Counted from the stretch's first letter, positions 31,401 through 42,300 are shown. The stretch is DNA of 64,000 nt from Acidobacteriaceae bacterium UBA1307 (GCA_002307235.1 DBTV01000011.1:532-64531); one strand, 5' to 3'. A program made the numbers and translations. The notes: generated by a model from the letters alone, not told the origin.

Positions 31401-34100
31401 ATGATGCGTGAATCTACCCCATCTCCCGAGGTTTCTGAGCTTTCCGCCGACGCCGACCTCGTTGCGACGCCGACGGCGGCCGCGCCTCTTGAGAAAAAGC
31501 CCTCCGAACTGACTCCGTTTATGCGCCAGTGGGTCTCGGCCAAGCGCGAAAACCCCGACGCGTTGCTGTTTTTTCGCATGGGCGACTTCTACGAGCTTTT
31601 TTATGACGACGCGGTGACCGTGAGCCGCGAGCTGCAACTGACGCTGACCGCGCGCGACCGGGAGCGCTCGCAGCCGATGTGCGGCGTGCCCTACCATGCC
31701 GTCGATGGCTACCTGACGCGCCTGCTGCGCAAGGGCTACCGGATCGCCATCTGCGACCAGATGGAGGACCCGAAGCTCACCAAGAAGATTGTGCGCCGCG
31801 AGGTCACCCGCGTGCTGAGCCCCGGCACGGCTATCGACGCCGGGCTCGGACAGGACCAGAATAACTTTCTCGGTGCCTACTTTGAAGAAAAAGGCGGCAA
31901 GCTCTGCTCCATTGCGCTGCTCGATCTGTCGACCGGCGAGTTTCGCACCGCCGAGTTCTCCGGGCCCCATGCCGCCGCACAGGCCGCCGAGGAGCTGCTG
32001 CTCGCAAGCCCCAGCGAGGTCCTGCTGCCGCTCTCGCTCGAGCCGCCCGCCGCCTTTCAATCGATTCCGGCCCGCACCCCGGTCGAGGACTGGGTCTGGA
32101 CCCGCGACTTCGCCGTGCCGCTCGTCGAGCGCCAGCTTGGCGTCCACTCGCTCGACGGCTATGGACTGGCGACGCATGAGGCCGCGGCCATTGCCGCTGG
32201 CGCGGTACTGCACTATGTGCGGACCACGCAGAAAAACGAGGCGCTCCACGTCGATTCCCTGCGGTTCCAGGAGCACTCCGGGGCGCTCGAACTCGATCAG
32301 GTCTCGGTGCGCAACCTCGAACTCGTCGAGCCGCTCTTCCAGGGCCAGGACGATCACGTCACCCTGTTTCGCACCCTCGACGCCTGCCTGACGCCGATGG
32401 GCAAGCGCATGCTGCGCGCCACCATTCTGCGCCCGCTGATGGACGCCCCGGCGCTGAACGCCCGTTACGAGGCCGTTGCCGAGGCCGTCGGCGATCTGCT
32501 CCGGCGCGAGGAACTGCGCCGCGCCTTTTCCGGCATTCTCGACCTTGAGCGGCTTCTGGCGAAGATCTCGCTCGACTCTGCTGGGCCGCGCGACCTGCGG
32601 GCTCTGGCGGCAAGCCTGGCGCATCTGCCCGCGCTCAAGACCGCCATCGCCGCGTTAAACGCTTCTCTATGGAATCAGTTGCAGGAAAAACTTGATCCAT
32701 TAAGTGAGGTTACGGCCCGCGTTCTTGATTCGCTCGTTGAAGAGCCGCCGCTGACCTTGGCCGATGGTGGCGCGATTGCCGCGGGCATCGACGCCGAGCT
32801 CGACGAGCTGCGCACGATCTCGACCAGCGGTCGTCAGGCCATTGCCGCCATTGAGGAGCGTGAGCGCCAGCGGACCGGCATCGGCTCGCTCAAGGTGCGC
32901 TACAACTCGGTCTTCGGCTACTACATTGAGGTCACGAAGGCGAACCTTGCCGCCGTGCCTGACGACTATGAGCGCAAGCAAACGCTGGTCAACGCCGAGC
33001 GCTTCACCACGCCGGAGCTCAAGGAGTACGAGCGCAAGATTCTGACCGCGCACGACCGCTCGATCGAGATCGAAAAACGCATCTTCGCGGAGTTGCGCAG
33101 TTTTGTGCTCGGTGCCGCCGGCCGCATTCGTCGCAGCTCTTCGGCCGTCGCCGAGGCTGATCTGCTGGCCTGCTTCGCGCATCGGGCGGTGCTGCGCCAT
33201 TACACGCGTCCGGTGCTTGCCGACGAGCCGGTTTTTGAGGCCGTTGCCGGGCGCCATCCCGTCATTGAGCAGTGGATGGAGGAGACGCGCGAGGGACGCT
33301 TCATTGCCAACGATCTCTATCTGAATGCCACCGATGCCGGGCCCTGCCTGCTTTTAATTACAGGCCCGAACATGGGCGGCAAAAGCACGTATCTTCGACA
33401 GTCGGCCTTATTGGCCATCATGGCGCAGATGGGCAGCTTTGTTCCGGCCGAGAGTCTGCGGCTCGGTCTGGTTGACCGCATCTACACGCGGATCGGCGCC
33501 AGCGACAATGTGGCCCGCGGCCGGTCGACCTTTATGGTCGAGATGACCGAGACGGCGACGATTCTGAACACGGCCACGCGCAACTCCTTGATTCTGCTTG
33601 ACGAGATGGGACGCGGCACGGCCACCTTCGATGGACTCTCGCTGGCCTGGGCCACGGTTGAGTTTCTGCACGCGGAAACGCATGCGCGGACGCTGTTTGC
33701 CACGCACTACCATGAGCTGACCATGCTCGCCGATAAACTTCACGGCGTGCGCAATCTCCGCGTCGGCATCAAGGAGAGCCCCAGCGGGATTGTTTTTCTG
33801 CACACCATCGAAGAGGGCGCGGCGAGCAAAAGCTATGGCATCGAGGTCGCCAAACTGGCCGGTCTGCCTGCTGCCGTCATCGAGCGCGCGCGCCGGATTC
33901 TGCGCCAGCACGAGAAGCAGGAACGACAGAGCGTGCAGATGGAGTCGGAGCCCGAGCCCATGCAGATGACGATCTTTACACCGCTGTCGCAGCGGATTGT
34001 CGACCGGTTGGCCGAGACCGATGTGAATCAGCTAACTCCATTGCAGGCCTTGAATTTGTTAGAGGAACTTCAGCAGGAGCTTAAAGAAAGTCGCGGTTAA
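31401..34100 (+). CDS. mutS: DNA mismatch repair protein MutS
   Basis: MutS recognises mismatches and recruits MutL. From the ATG at 31401 the protein has 899 residues. The mismatch-binding wedge F63-Y-E65 is in MGDFYELFYDDA; the Walker A is GPNMGGKSTYLRQ (K661), followed by the Walker B LILLDEMGRGTATFDGLSLAWA and the signature ATHYHELT. The C-terminal tail (MTIFTPLSQRIVDRLAETDVNQLTPLQALNLLEELQQEL) is the tetramerisation/clamp-type segment. The frame is open to 31320, but the ATG at 31401 has GGAAGG 4 bp upstream and I take it as the start. Full-length and intact. Confidence 0.97.
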   Translation: MMRESTPSPEVSELSADADLVATPTAAAPLEKKPSELTPFMRQWVSAKRENPDALLFFRMGDFYELFYDDAVTVSRELQLTLTARDRERSQPMCGVPYHAVDGYLTRLLRKGYRIAICDQMEDPKLTKKIVRREVTRVLSPGTAIDAGLGQDQNNFLGAYFEEKGGKLCSIALLDLSTGEFRTAEFSGPHAAAQAAEELLLASPSEVLLPLSLEPPAAFQSIPARTPVEDWVWTRDFAVPLVERQLGVHSLDGYGLATHEAAAIAAGAVLHYVRTTQKNEALHVDSLRFQEHSGALELDQVSVRNLELVEPLFQGQDDHVTLFRTLDACLTPMGKRMLRATILRPLMDAPALNARYEAVAEAVGDLLRREELRRAFSGILDLERLLAKISLDSAGPRDLRALAASLAHLPALKTAIAALNASLWNQLQEKLDPLSEVTARVLDSLVEEPPLTLADGGAIAAGIDAELDELRTISTSGRQAIAAIEERERQRTGIGSLKVRYNSVFGYYIEVTKANLAAVPDDYERKQTLVNAERFTTPELKEYERKILTAHDRSIEIEKRIFAELRSFVLGAAGRIRRSSSAVAEADLLACFAHRAVLRHYTRPVLADEPVFEAVAGRHPVIEQWMEETREGRFIANDLYLNATDAGPCLLLITGPNMGGKSTYLRQSALLAIMAQMGSFVPAESLRLGLVDRIYTRIGASDNVARGRSTFMVEMTETATILNTATRNSLILLDEMGRGTATFDGLSLAWATVEFLHAETHARTLFATHYHELTMLADKLHGVRNLRVGIKESPSGIVFLHTIEEGAASKSYGIEVAKLAGLPAAVIERARRILRQHEKQERQSVQMESEPEPMQMTIFTPLSQRIVDRLAETDVNQLTPLQALNLLEELQQELKESRG

Positions 34101-34122
34101 ATCGACTGGGAAGGACCAAATA

Positions 34123-35217
34123 GTGGAACTTAGAGAGGCAGTGGGCGCGGCGATGGTGGTGGGCCTCGGCGGCACGGAGCTGGCGGGGCTTGAACGGGCC
34201 TGGTTGCGCGTGGTGCGTCCGGCGGGAATCATCCTCTTCCGGCGCAATATCGACAGTGCCGCGCAGACGCAGAAATTGTTGACCGAAGCGACAGGATTCT
34301 GCCAGAAAAACCCCTTGCGCTGCGTCGATCTTGAGGGCGGAACCGTTGACCGGTTGCGCGATGCGCTGGCTCCCATGCCCTCGGCAAAGGCCGTAGCCTT
34401 CGCGGCGCGAAGAAAAAAGAATCTTGCCCCCGAACATGGAAGGTGCGTGGCCCGAGCGATACAGGCCTTCGGCTTCAATACGCCGCTGGCTCCGGTGGTT
34501 GATTTGGGGCTCGAAGTTTCCGCCAAGGTGATGGGGACGCGAACCTCGGGCGCCACTGCCGACGAGGTTGTTTCTTATACAGAAGGCTTTATTGCCGGAC
34601 TCGCCGAGATGGGCGTCGCGGCCTGCGGCAAACACTTTCCGGGCCTCGGTGGTGGCACGCTCGACTCACACGAGGCGACGCCGTTGATTGATCGCGGCAT
34701 GAAAGAAATCTGGCAGCAGGATCTGGCACCCTATCGGGCGCTGGCCGACCGGCTGCCGATGGTCATGGTCAGCCACGCGGCTTATCCCCGGACGGCGGCG
34801 AAGGCGACGCCGGCCAGTGTCTCCCGCTTCTGGATCGAGCGGGTGTTGCGCGGCCGGATCGGCTACAAGGGATTGATCTTCTCGGACGATATGGAGATGG
34901 GCGGCATTCTGAAGGCCATGCCCATGGAAGAGGCAGCCGTGGCTGCCCTGCGCGCTGGAACGAACCTGATCGAGATCTGCCACAGCCCGGAGCTGATTCT
35001 GCGCGCCTACGAGGGATTGCTGCGCGAGGCGGAGGGTTCGCGGGCCTTTCGGACACTGTTGCTGGCCCGCGCCAGAGAAACCGACAGGCTACGAAGAAAA
35101 TACTTTGCGGCAAAGCCGGGGCGCGTTCCTACGGAGGCACAACTTAACACGCTCGCCACGCGGATTCGACGTTTTGCGGTGACGGTCGAAAAATATCAGC
35201 CCACGGAGGCGCAATGA
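34123..35217 (+). CDS. nagZ: Beta-N-acetylglucosaminidase (GH3)
   Basis: NagZ removes GlcNAc from GlcNAc-anhydroMurNAc(-peptide) in the cytoplasm. The 364-residue GH3 protein has K170-H171-FPG, the D181-S-H183 catalytic dyad loop and nucleophile D255 in GLIFSDDMEMGGI. The usual KHFPGHG reads KHFPGLGGG here. No signal peptide, as expected of a cytosolic NagZ. GTG start at 34123 with GGGAAGGA 7 bp upstream, 22 bp after mutS. Its stop overlaps the anmK start by 4 bp (ATGA), so NagZ and AnmK are made together; this strongly supports NagZ over other GH3 activities. Confidence 0.92.
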   Translation: MELREAVGAAMVVGLGGTELAGLERAWLRVVRPAGIILFRRNIDSAAQTQKLLTEATGFCQKNPLRCVDLEGGTVDRLRDALAPMPSAKAVAFAARRKKNLAPEHGRCVARAIQAFGFNTPLAPVVDLGLEVSAKVMGTRTSGATADEVVSYTEGFIAGLAEMGVAACGKHFPGLGGGTLDSHEATPLIDRGMKEIWQQDLAPYRALADRLPMVMVSHAAYPRTAAKATPASVSRFWIERVLRGRIGYKGLIFSDDMEMGGILKAMPMEEAAVAALRAGTNLIEICHSPELILRAYEGLLREAEGSRAFRTLLLARARETDRLRRKYFAAKPGRVPTEAQLNTLATRIRRFAVTVEKYQPTEAQ

Positions 35218-36401
35218 GTCCGAAAGCAAAGACCGCATCGAAGGAAATGATCGTGGCCGGAGTGATGAGCGGCACCTCGGCCGATGGCATTGATGTGGCC
35301 GTGACGCGGATCGCGAGTGGCGGCAAACGGCCAACAATTGAGCTGCTGGCGCACGAGGGCTTTCGTTATCCGGTGGCGTTGCGCCGTGCGGTGCTGGCGG
35401 CGATGAATGCCGAGGCGACCTCGACGGCGGAGCTGGCGCGGCTGAACTGGCGGCTGGCGTTGGCCTATGCCGAGGCGGTGCGCGCGACGGCGGAGCGGCA
35501 CAAGACGAAGCTCGACCTTATTGGTTGCCACGGGCAGACGCTCTACCATCAGTCCGCGCCGACGAGCTACGCGGGCAGGCGCTTTGCCTGCACATGGCAA
35601 CTGGGGGAGCCGGGGGTGCTGGCGCAGGAGACCGGCGTGCCGGTGGTGGCCAACTTTCGGCCTGCCGATATGGCTGCCGGAGGCCAGGGCGCGCCGCTGG
35701 TTCCGCTGCTCGACTATGCGCTGTTTGCCGACAGCCGGCGCGGGCGGGTGCTGCAAAACATTGGAGGCATCGCGAATTTCACTTCGATTCCGGCGGCATC
35801 GGGACCGGAAAAGATTCTGGCCTTCGACTCCGGTCCGGGCAACATGATTCTGGACTGGCTGGCGCAGGAGCTTTATGGCAAGCCCTATGACCGCGATGGC
35901 GCGTGGGCCGCGCAGGGCTCGGTGCTGAAGCCGGTTCTGGCGCACGCGTTGAAGAATCCGTATTTCAAGCAGAAGCCGCCGCGCACGGCCGGCCGCGAGC
36001 AGTTTGGCCGCGAGTATTCTTCTCGTTTTTTGAACGAGTGCCAGAAGATCAGCAAGAAGCCGGAGGACGCGCTGGCAACGGCGGCGGCGCTGACGGCAGA
36101 GACCATCGCCCAGGCTTATCGCCGCTTTGCCCACCCCACGATGCAGGGCCGCGCGGTCGACTATATTGTTTCGGGCGGCGGGGCGCGCAACCGCACGCTG
36201 ATGGCGATGCTGAACCAGCGGCTGGCGCGGCTCCACTGCCAGTTGGCGACGAGCGAAGAGTTTGGTTTGCCCGCCGAGGCGAAGGAGGCCGCGGCCTTTG
36301 CGCTGCTGGCCTGGCAGACGTGGCACGGGCGGCCGGGCAACGTGGCTTCGGCGACGGGAGCCAAGCGGCCGGTACTGCTGGGGCAGGTTGCGTATGTGTG
36401 A
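35214..36401 (+). CDS. anmK: Anhydro-N-acetylmuramic acid kinase
   Basis: AnmK hydrolyses and phosphorylates 1,6-anhydroMurNAc to MurNAc-6-phosphate, the substrate of MurQ (encoded at 4.7 kb). The 395-residue protein has the ASKHA-type N-terminal signature VAGVMSGTSADGIDVAVTRI, IGCHGQTLYHQ, ETGVPVVANFRPADMAAGGQGAPLVPLLDYALF, NIGGIANFTSIP and FDSGPGNMILDWLAQ, all diagnostic. The C-terminal IVSGGGARNRTLMAML and LPAEAKEAAAFALLAW complete the fold. Translationally coupled to nagZ; the following lipoprotein gene overlaps its stop by 8 bp if the start at 36394 is used. Confidence 0.96.
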   Translation: MSPKAKTASKEMIVAGVMSGTSADGIDVAVTRIASGGKRPTIELLAHEGFRYPVALRRAVLAAMNAEATSTAELARLNWRLALAYAEAVRATAERHKTKLDLIGCHGQTLYHQSAPTSYAGRRFACTWQLGEPGVLAQETGVPVVANFRPADMAAGGQGAPLVPLLDYALFADSRRGRVLQNIGGIANFTSIPAASGPEKILAFDSGPGNMILDWLAQELYGKPYDRDGAWAAQGSVLKPVLAHALKNPYFKQKPPRTAGREQFGREYSSRFLNECQKISKKPEDALATAAALTAETIAQAYRRFAHPTMQGRAVDYIVSGGGARNRTLMAMLNQRLARLHCQLATSEEFGLPAEAKEAAAFALLAWQTWHGRPGNVASATGAKRPVLLGQVAYV

Positions 36402-38070
36402 CGGCACGGCGCAGGGGCTCAAGCCCCGCTCATTATCGATCTGGCTTTGCGGCACGGTTGAAGCCGTGCCCTTTTACAAAGCCAGTTTGCGGCGGAGTCA
36501 TTGCGCGAGCGGTGAGGTTGGGCCCTTTTACAAGGCTTCCCTGCTTTGGGGCTGTCTGTTTGCGCTCGTGCTCGCACTCGGCGGCTGCCGGGGCACGCAG
36601 CGCGATCTGCGGACGGTGGTCTTTTTGATCGAGAGCAGTCCGACGAATCTGGACCCGCGCATTGGCACCGACGCGCAGTCGCAGCACATTGATGAGTTGC
36701 TCTTCGATGGGCTGGTGGCGCGCGACGAGAACTTCCACTTTGTTCCGGCGCTGGCGACAAGCTGGGAGCAGCCCAATCCGCTGACGATGGTCTTTCATCT
36801 GCGGGCGGGCGTGCGCTTCCACAACGGCAAGCCGCTGACGGCGAGCGACGTGGTGTGGACGATCCACTCGATGCGCGACGGGGTGGTGGTTTCGCCGCGC
36901 GCGGCCGCGTATGCGAGTATCGCTTCGGTGGAGGCGCGTGACGCGCTGACGGCCATCTTCCACTTGAAGCACGCCGACAATTTTTTGCTGACGAATCTTT
37001 CGACCGGCGCGATGGGGATTGTGCCGGAGGGCGCGGGCAGGGCCTTCTGGAAGCATCCGGTGGGCACGGGGCCGTTTCGTTTTGTGAGCCAGCAGATCGA
37101 TCAGGATGTGATCGTCGAGCGCAACCTGGCAAGCTGGCAGGGGGTGCCATCGCTTGAGCGGGTGCGGTTCTCGGTGGTTCCCGATGCGATTACCGAATCG
37201 CTGGAGCTTGAAAAGGGCTCGGCGGATGTGGCGATCAATTCCCTGCCGATGGATGCGCTGCCGCAACTGGCGCGGCGGACGAATCTGGCCGTCGAGGATG
37301 TGCCGGGCACGCAGATTCAGTATCTGGCCTTCAATACGCGCGACCGGCTTTTGGCCGATGCGCGGGTGCGGCAGGCGATCTCCTGCGCCATCGACCGTGG
37401 GTTGATTGTGAGAACGCTGCGGCAGGGGCGCGGGCATGTGGCCTCGAGCCTGCTGCCCGTGACGCACTGGGCATGGTCTGATACCGGTCCTCACTTTGAC
37501 TACGATCCGGCGCAGGCCGAGCGGCTGCTTGACGCGGCCGGTTACCGGCGCGGCGCGACGGGTGTGCGTCTGCATCTGACGATGAAGACCTCGACCGACG
37601 AGGAGACGCGGCTGCTGGCAGCGGTCTTGCAGCAGCAGTTGGCGCGGGTCGGCATCGCGCTTGATCTGCGCAGCTACGAGTTCGCCACCTTCTACGCCGA
37701 CGTGACGCGCGGAGCCTTTCAGCTCTATTCGCTGCGCTGGATCGGCGGCAACGAGCAGCCGGACATCTTCACCTTTGCTTACGCGAGCACGAGCTTTCCG
37801 CCGAAGGGCGCCAATCGCGGCCATTACCGCAATCCGCAGCTTGACGCGCTGCTGGCTGACGCGGCCGAGAGTCCGGATCAGGAGCGGCGGCGGCAGGATT
37901 ACGTAGAGGCGCAAAAGATTCTGGCGCGCGATCTTCCCGCCGTGAACCTCTGGTATCGCGATACCATTGTGGTGCATAACCGGCGGCTCACGCAGGTCAC
38001 GCCCACGCCCTCGGGCAGCTATCGTTTTCTTGCCACGGCACGGCTTGTGGAACGCGTTCCAAATAAGTGA
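36394..38070 (+). CDS. Oligopeptide/dipeptide-binding lipoprotein (SBP_bac_5) with REP-derived N-terminus
   Basis: A family 5 extracellular solute-binding protein: VVFLIESSPTNLDPRIGTDAQSQHIDELLFDGLVARDENFHFVPALATSW, FHNGKPLTASDVVWTIHSM, KHPVGTGPFRF and ARVRQAISCAIDRGLI are typical. The lipobox ALGGC puts the lipidated Cys at residue 65, so the region before the hydrophobic core (LLWGCLFALVLALGGC) is abnormally long. That extension is encoded by REP palindromes (36414-36540) and contains PFYKASL twice. The ATG at 36394 has GGGGCAGG upstream; a GTG at 36466 or TTG at 36487 would give shorter, more normal signal peptides. Behind nagZ-anmK it may bind muropeptides, like MppA; permease genes are absent nearby. 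Confidence 0.82.
   Translation: MCDGTAQGLKPRSLSIWLCGTVEAVPFYKASLRRSHCASGEVGPFYKASLLWGCLFALVLALGGCRGTQRDLRTVVFLIESSPTNLDPRIGTDAQSQHIDELLFDGLVARDENFHFVPALATSWEQPNPLTMVFHLRAGVRFHNGKPLTASDVVWTIHSMRDGVVVSPRAAAYASIASVEARDALTAIFHLKHADNFLLTNLSTGAMGIVPEGAGRAFWKHPVGTGPFRFVSQQIDQDVIVERNLASWQGVPSLERVRFSVVPDAITESLELEKGSADVAINSLPMDALPQLARRTNLAVEDVPGTQIQYLAFNTRDRLLADARVRQAISCAIDRGLIVRTLRQGRGHVASSLLPVTHWAWSDTGPHFDYDPAQAERLLDAAGYRRGATGVRLHLTMKTSTDEETRLLAAVLQQQLARVGIALDLRSYEFATFYADVTRGAFQLYSLRWIGGNEQPDIFTFAYASTSFPPKGANRGHYRNPQLDALLADAAESPDQERRRQDYVEAQKILARDLPAVNLWYRDTIVVHNRRLTQVTPTPSGSYRFLATARLVERVPNK
36414..36540. repeat. REP-like palindromes at the anmK/lipoprotein junction
   Basis: GGGGCT-ca-AGCCCC (36414-36427), GGCACGG...CCGTGCC (36451-36470) followed by CTTTTACAAAG, and a second GGCCCTTTTACAAGG-like half near 36530. 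The 12-bp motif CCCTTTTACAAR occurs twice. The block is read through in frame by the lipoprotein gene. Confidence 0.75.
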
Positions 38071-38189
38071 TCCCTTTCGGTTTCCTCCCTGCTTTCTCAC
38101 AAAAACCTTCAACCTTTTACCCGCCTCGCACGTCTAGTGGAAAGAACGCAGATTCCACAGGACGGCGAGGCCGTCTGGAGATGGCAACG

Positions 38190-39326
38190 ATGTATCGTAC
38201 GAATTTATTGCGGCAGTCTTCGCGGCAGTCTTTCTGGATGCTTGCGGTTTTCACGAGCCTACTGCTGGTCGCGGCAGGCCACGCGCAGACGCCGGCGCGC
38301 GTACTGGGCACCATCACGGAGGTTCATGGCGCGAACCTGACGGTGAAGACCGACGCGGGGCAGGCCTACCCGTTCACGGTGGCGCCGACGGCGGTGCTCA
38401 AGCAGATTGCACCGGGTGAAAAGGATCTGAGCAAGGCGGCGGCGATTCCGCTTACGAGTCTTGCGACTGGCGACCGCGTTCTGGTCCGGTTCGATCCGAA
38501 TGCTGCGGCGGGCAGCGCGGTTGCCCTGCAGATTATCGCCATCAAGCAGGCGGACCTGGCCAAGAAGCAGGAGGCGGACCGCGAGGACTGGCAGCGGCGC
38601 GGCGTCGGCGGACTGGTGAAGAGCGTCGACGCGGCCTCGGGCACGATTGTGATTTCGAGCGGCGCCGGTGCGGCGGCCAAGATGCTGACGATTCATGTCA
38701 CCAATGCCTCGGCGCTCCGGCGTTATGCGCCGGCCTCGGTGCAGTTCGATAAGGCGACGCTGGCTCCGATCACGGCGATTCGCGTGGGCGACCAGGTGCG
38801 CGCGCGCGGCAACAAGTCGGCCGATGGCTCGGAGGTAACGGCCGAGGATCTGGTCTCGGGCAGCTTCCGCAACATTGCGGGCACGGTGATCGCGGTGGAT
38901 GCGGCGGCCTCGACGCTGACCGTCAAGGATCTGGCAACCAAGAAGTCGGCCACCATCAAGTTCACTGCCGCGTCGCAGTTGCACAAGCTGCCCGATGAGG
39001 CGGCGACCAGGCTGGCGTCGCTGCTCAAAAGCGGCGCTCAGGGCGCGGGTGCGCCTCCGCAGGGTGCGGCCGGTGGCCGTGGTCCTGGTGGTGGCCCGGG
39101 CGGTCATGGCGGCTTTGACGCGCAGAGCCTGTTGAGCCATGCGCCCACGGTGCAACTGGCCGAACTCAAAAAGGGTGAAGCGGTCATGCTGGTTGCCACC
39201 GACGGCGATTCTGAACTGACCGCGGTGACACTGCTGGCCGGTGTCGCGCCTCTGCTTGAGGCTCCGGCAGCGAGCAATTTGCTCTCCAACTGGAGCATGA
39301 ACTCCGGTGGAGAGATGGGCCAATAA
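38190..39326 (+). CDS. Secreted DUF5666 repeat protein with Gly/His-rich segment
   Basis: About 378 residues. Signal peptide RQSFWMLAVFTSLLLVAAGHAQ, then three beta-rich DUF5666-type repeats: GTITEVHGANLTVKTDAGQAYPFTV, GLVKSVDAASGTIVISSGAGAAAKMLTIHV and GTVIAVDAAASTLTVKDLATKKSATIKF. A low-complexity stretch GAGAPPQGAAGGRGPGGGPGGHGGFDAQ follows, then a final domain. The ATG at 38190 has GGAG 9 bp upstream; 38181 is too close to it. The next gene, a TonB-dependent receptor 46 bp downstream, carries a similar Gly/His-rich loop, so the two probably act together at the outer membrane. Function unknown. Confidence 0.75.
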   Translation: MYRTNLLRQSSRQSFWMLAVFTSLLLVAAGHAQTPARVLGTITEVHGANLTVKTDAGQAYPFTVAPTAVLKQIAPGEKDLSKAAAIPLTSLATGDRVLVRFDPNAAAGSAVALQIIAIKQADLAKKQEADREDWQRRGVGGLVKSVDAASGTIVISSGAGAAAKMLTIHVTNASALRRYAPASVQFDKATLAPITAIRVGDQVRARGNKSADGSEVTAEDLVSGSFRNIAGTVIAVDAAASTLTVKDLATKKSATIKFTAASQLHKLPDEAATRLASLLKSGAQGAGAPPQGAAGGRGPGGGPGGHGGFDAQSLLSHAPTVQLAELKKGEAVMLVATDGDSELTAVTLLAGVAPLLEAPAASNLLSNWSMNSGGEMGQ

Positions 39327-39372
39327 TTCATTCGATTTCTTTCTGTGCTTCGGCGCAGAAGGGGGGAAATTC

Positions 39373-42300
39373 GTGTTTCGAACCTTGCTTCGGTTCTCTC
39401 TCTTTGCGGTTGTTGTTGCGTGTTTGGGGCTTGGCGCCGGATTGCTTTCGGCGCAGGCTCCGGCCGCGACTCCGGCAGCGACCGCGACAGGCGCCAGCAT
39501 CCATGGCAGCATTGTCGATCCGGCAGGCGCCATCATTCCCGGCGCCAGGATCACGCTGACCAACGCGCTTGGCGTCGCGGTGGCACACACCACGGCCGAT
39601 GCCGCCGGTCACTATGAGTTTGCCAATCTTCCGGCGGGCAGCTACATTGTGCAGGCCGCTGTTGATGGCTTTGCGCCCTTCACCTCGCCGACCTTGCAAC
39701 TGGCCGACGGGCAGGCCAAGCGCGTGCGCATTACCCTGGCCATCCAAACCGAGCAGCAAAGCGTTGTCGTCACCGACGATCAGGGCCCCACGGTCAGCAT
39801 CGACGCGGATAGCAACGCCAGCTCGGTCGTGCTCAAGGACAAGGATCTCGATGCGCTGTCGGATGATCCGGATGAGCTGTCGAACGAGTTGACGGCGCTG
39901 GCCGGGCCTTCGGCCGGACCCAATGGCGGACAGATCTATATCGACGGCTTCACCGGCGGCACGCTGCCGCCGAAGTCGGCCATCCGCGAGATTCGCATCA
40001 ATCAGAATCCCTTTTCGGCCGAGTTTGACCGGATCGGCTATGGCCGCATCGAGATTCTGACCAAGCCGGGCACCGACAAGTTCCACGCCCGTGGCTTCGT
40101 CCAGGGCAACGACAAGTCCTTCAACACCGGCAACCCGTTCACCAAAAATATTCCGGACTATCACAGCGTGCAGTACAACGGAAATGTGAGCGGCTCGCTG
40201 TCGAAAAATGCCTCGTACTTCATCACTATCGAGGGCCGCAACACGCAGGACGCCAACATCTACACGGCCTACGTGCCGAGCTTCGACAGCACGAAAGGAC
40301 AGTACTCCTACAACTACGACACGAACGGCAATCCGCTGAATCCGACCACCGGCGGCGTGTTTGCGCCTGCCACCCGCTTCGAATTTTCGCCGCGGCTGGA
40401 CCTGCAACTGGGCGCAAAGAACACGCTGACGATGCGCTTCCAGTACGAGCGGAGCAGCTCGAGCGGCAGTATCGGAACCACAGCGCTGCCAACGACGGCG
40501 ACCGGCATCACCTCGTCGGAGTACTCCTTCCAGGCGAGCAACTCGACGATCATCACCGATCACCTCGTCAACGAAATGCGCCTGCAACTGCGGCGCTCCA
40601 TCAGCACGACAACGCCGGTCAGCAACGCGCCGTCGATCAGCGTGACCAGCTACCTGTCGGCGGGCGGTAGCGGCGGCAACGCCAGCAGCCACTCCGACCA
40701 CATGGAACTGCAGGACATGTTTACGCTGTCGGCGGGCGCGCATGCCATCAAGTTCGGCGGCTGGCTGCGCGACAACCGCGCATCGGAGTCGACCAACTCC
40801 GGCTACAACGGCTCGTACTCCTTCAAGACGCCTCAGGACTACGTCAACACGCTGAATGGCGCGAAGGCGATCCGCACGCTGAGCTTTACCAGCGGCCAGC
40901 AGGACTTCAAGGTGAAGACCTACCGCGCCAATGTCTTCGACGCAGCGGCCTTCTTCCAGGACGACTGGAAGGTGAACCGCTTTCTGACACTGTCGGGCGG
41001 CGTGCGCTTCGAGAGCCAGAATCACATCAACGACCACGTCGACTTTGCGCCGCGCGTGGCCTTTGCCTACGCCCTCGACGGACACAAGGACAAGAAGCAG
41101 GCCAAGACGGTGCTGCGTGGCGGCTATGGCTTCTTCTACGACCGCTTCGGTATCAACATGGGCCTGACGACGAACAATGGCAGCGCCAGCAGCCTGTTGA
41201 GCACCACCATCAACAATCCGATCTGCTTCAATGCCGACAGCCTGAGCAATATTGGCTCGACGCCGCAACAGATCATCCAGGCCTGCACCGGTACGGGTAG
41301 TTCCAAGGGCACGGCCATCTCTCAGATTCAGTCGCTCGACGCGAACTATCACTCACCTTACGACGAGCAGCTTGGCATCAGTGTCGAGCGGCAGTTGAGC
41401 AAGGCCGCCACGCTGTCGACCACCTACGTGCATACCTTCGGCGTGCACCAGACGGCCACACGCAACGCCAACGCCTACGAGGCCGGGAGCTATCAGTACG
41501 GCAGCACCACGCTGACCGGCACGCGGCCCAACCCCTCGCAGGGCATCGTCAACGAGATCTATCCCGAGGCGGTCTTCAAGCAGAATCAGTTGATCGTCAA
41601 CTCGAACGCGCGCTTTTCGCCGACCTTCAACCTGTCGGGCTTCTACGTCTTTAGCGACGCGAAGGGCAACTCTGGCACGGCCTCGAACTCTTGGAATCTG
41701 AACCAGGATTACGGTCGCACCTCCTTCAATCGCCGGCACATGGTCTTCCTGATGGGCGGCTACACTGCTCCGTTTGGCATTGCGCTCAGCCCCTTTCTCG
41801 TGGCGCAGTCGGGACGCAGCTACAACATCGTTACCAACAACGATCTGACCGGCGATACGTATTACAACAATCGTCCGGCGTATGCCAATGCGGCCAGTTG
41901 CAAGGCCGGCGCCAGCAACGGACGCTATGTCAGCACCAGTCTGGGCTGCTTCGATGTAACGCCAGACCCCGGTGCGAAGCTGATTCCGATCAACATGGGC
42001 AAGGCTCCGTCCGCAGTCGCCTTCAACCTGCGCGTTAGCCGTTCCTTCGGCTTCGGTCCCAAGACCGGCGGAGCTGCAGGCCCCAATCAGGGAGGACGTC
42101 CGCAAGGTTCTCTCATGGGCGGCGGTCCTGGTGGTGGACCTGGCGGCGGTGGCCATGGCGGCGGTGGACGCGGGGGGATGGGGATGGCCTCGACCGGCCA
42201 CAAGTATTCGCTCAACCTCAGCGCTCAGGCTCTGAACCTGTTCAACAATGTCGACTATGGTTCGCCTTCGGGAACCCTCGTGCCAACCTATAACTCGACC

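Noticed and set aside
39328..41352. 674-codon minus-strand frame antisense to the TonB-dependent receptor
   Set aside because: Same reasoning: composition typical of a shadow, no start signal, and the receptor on the other strand is certain.
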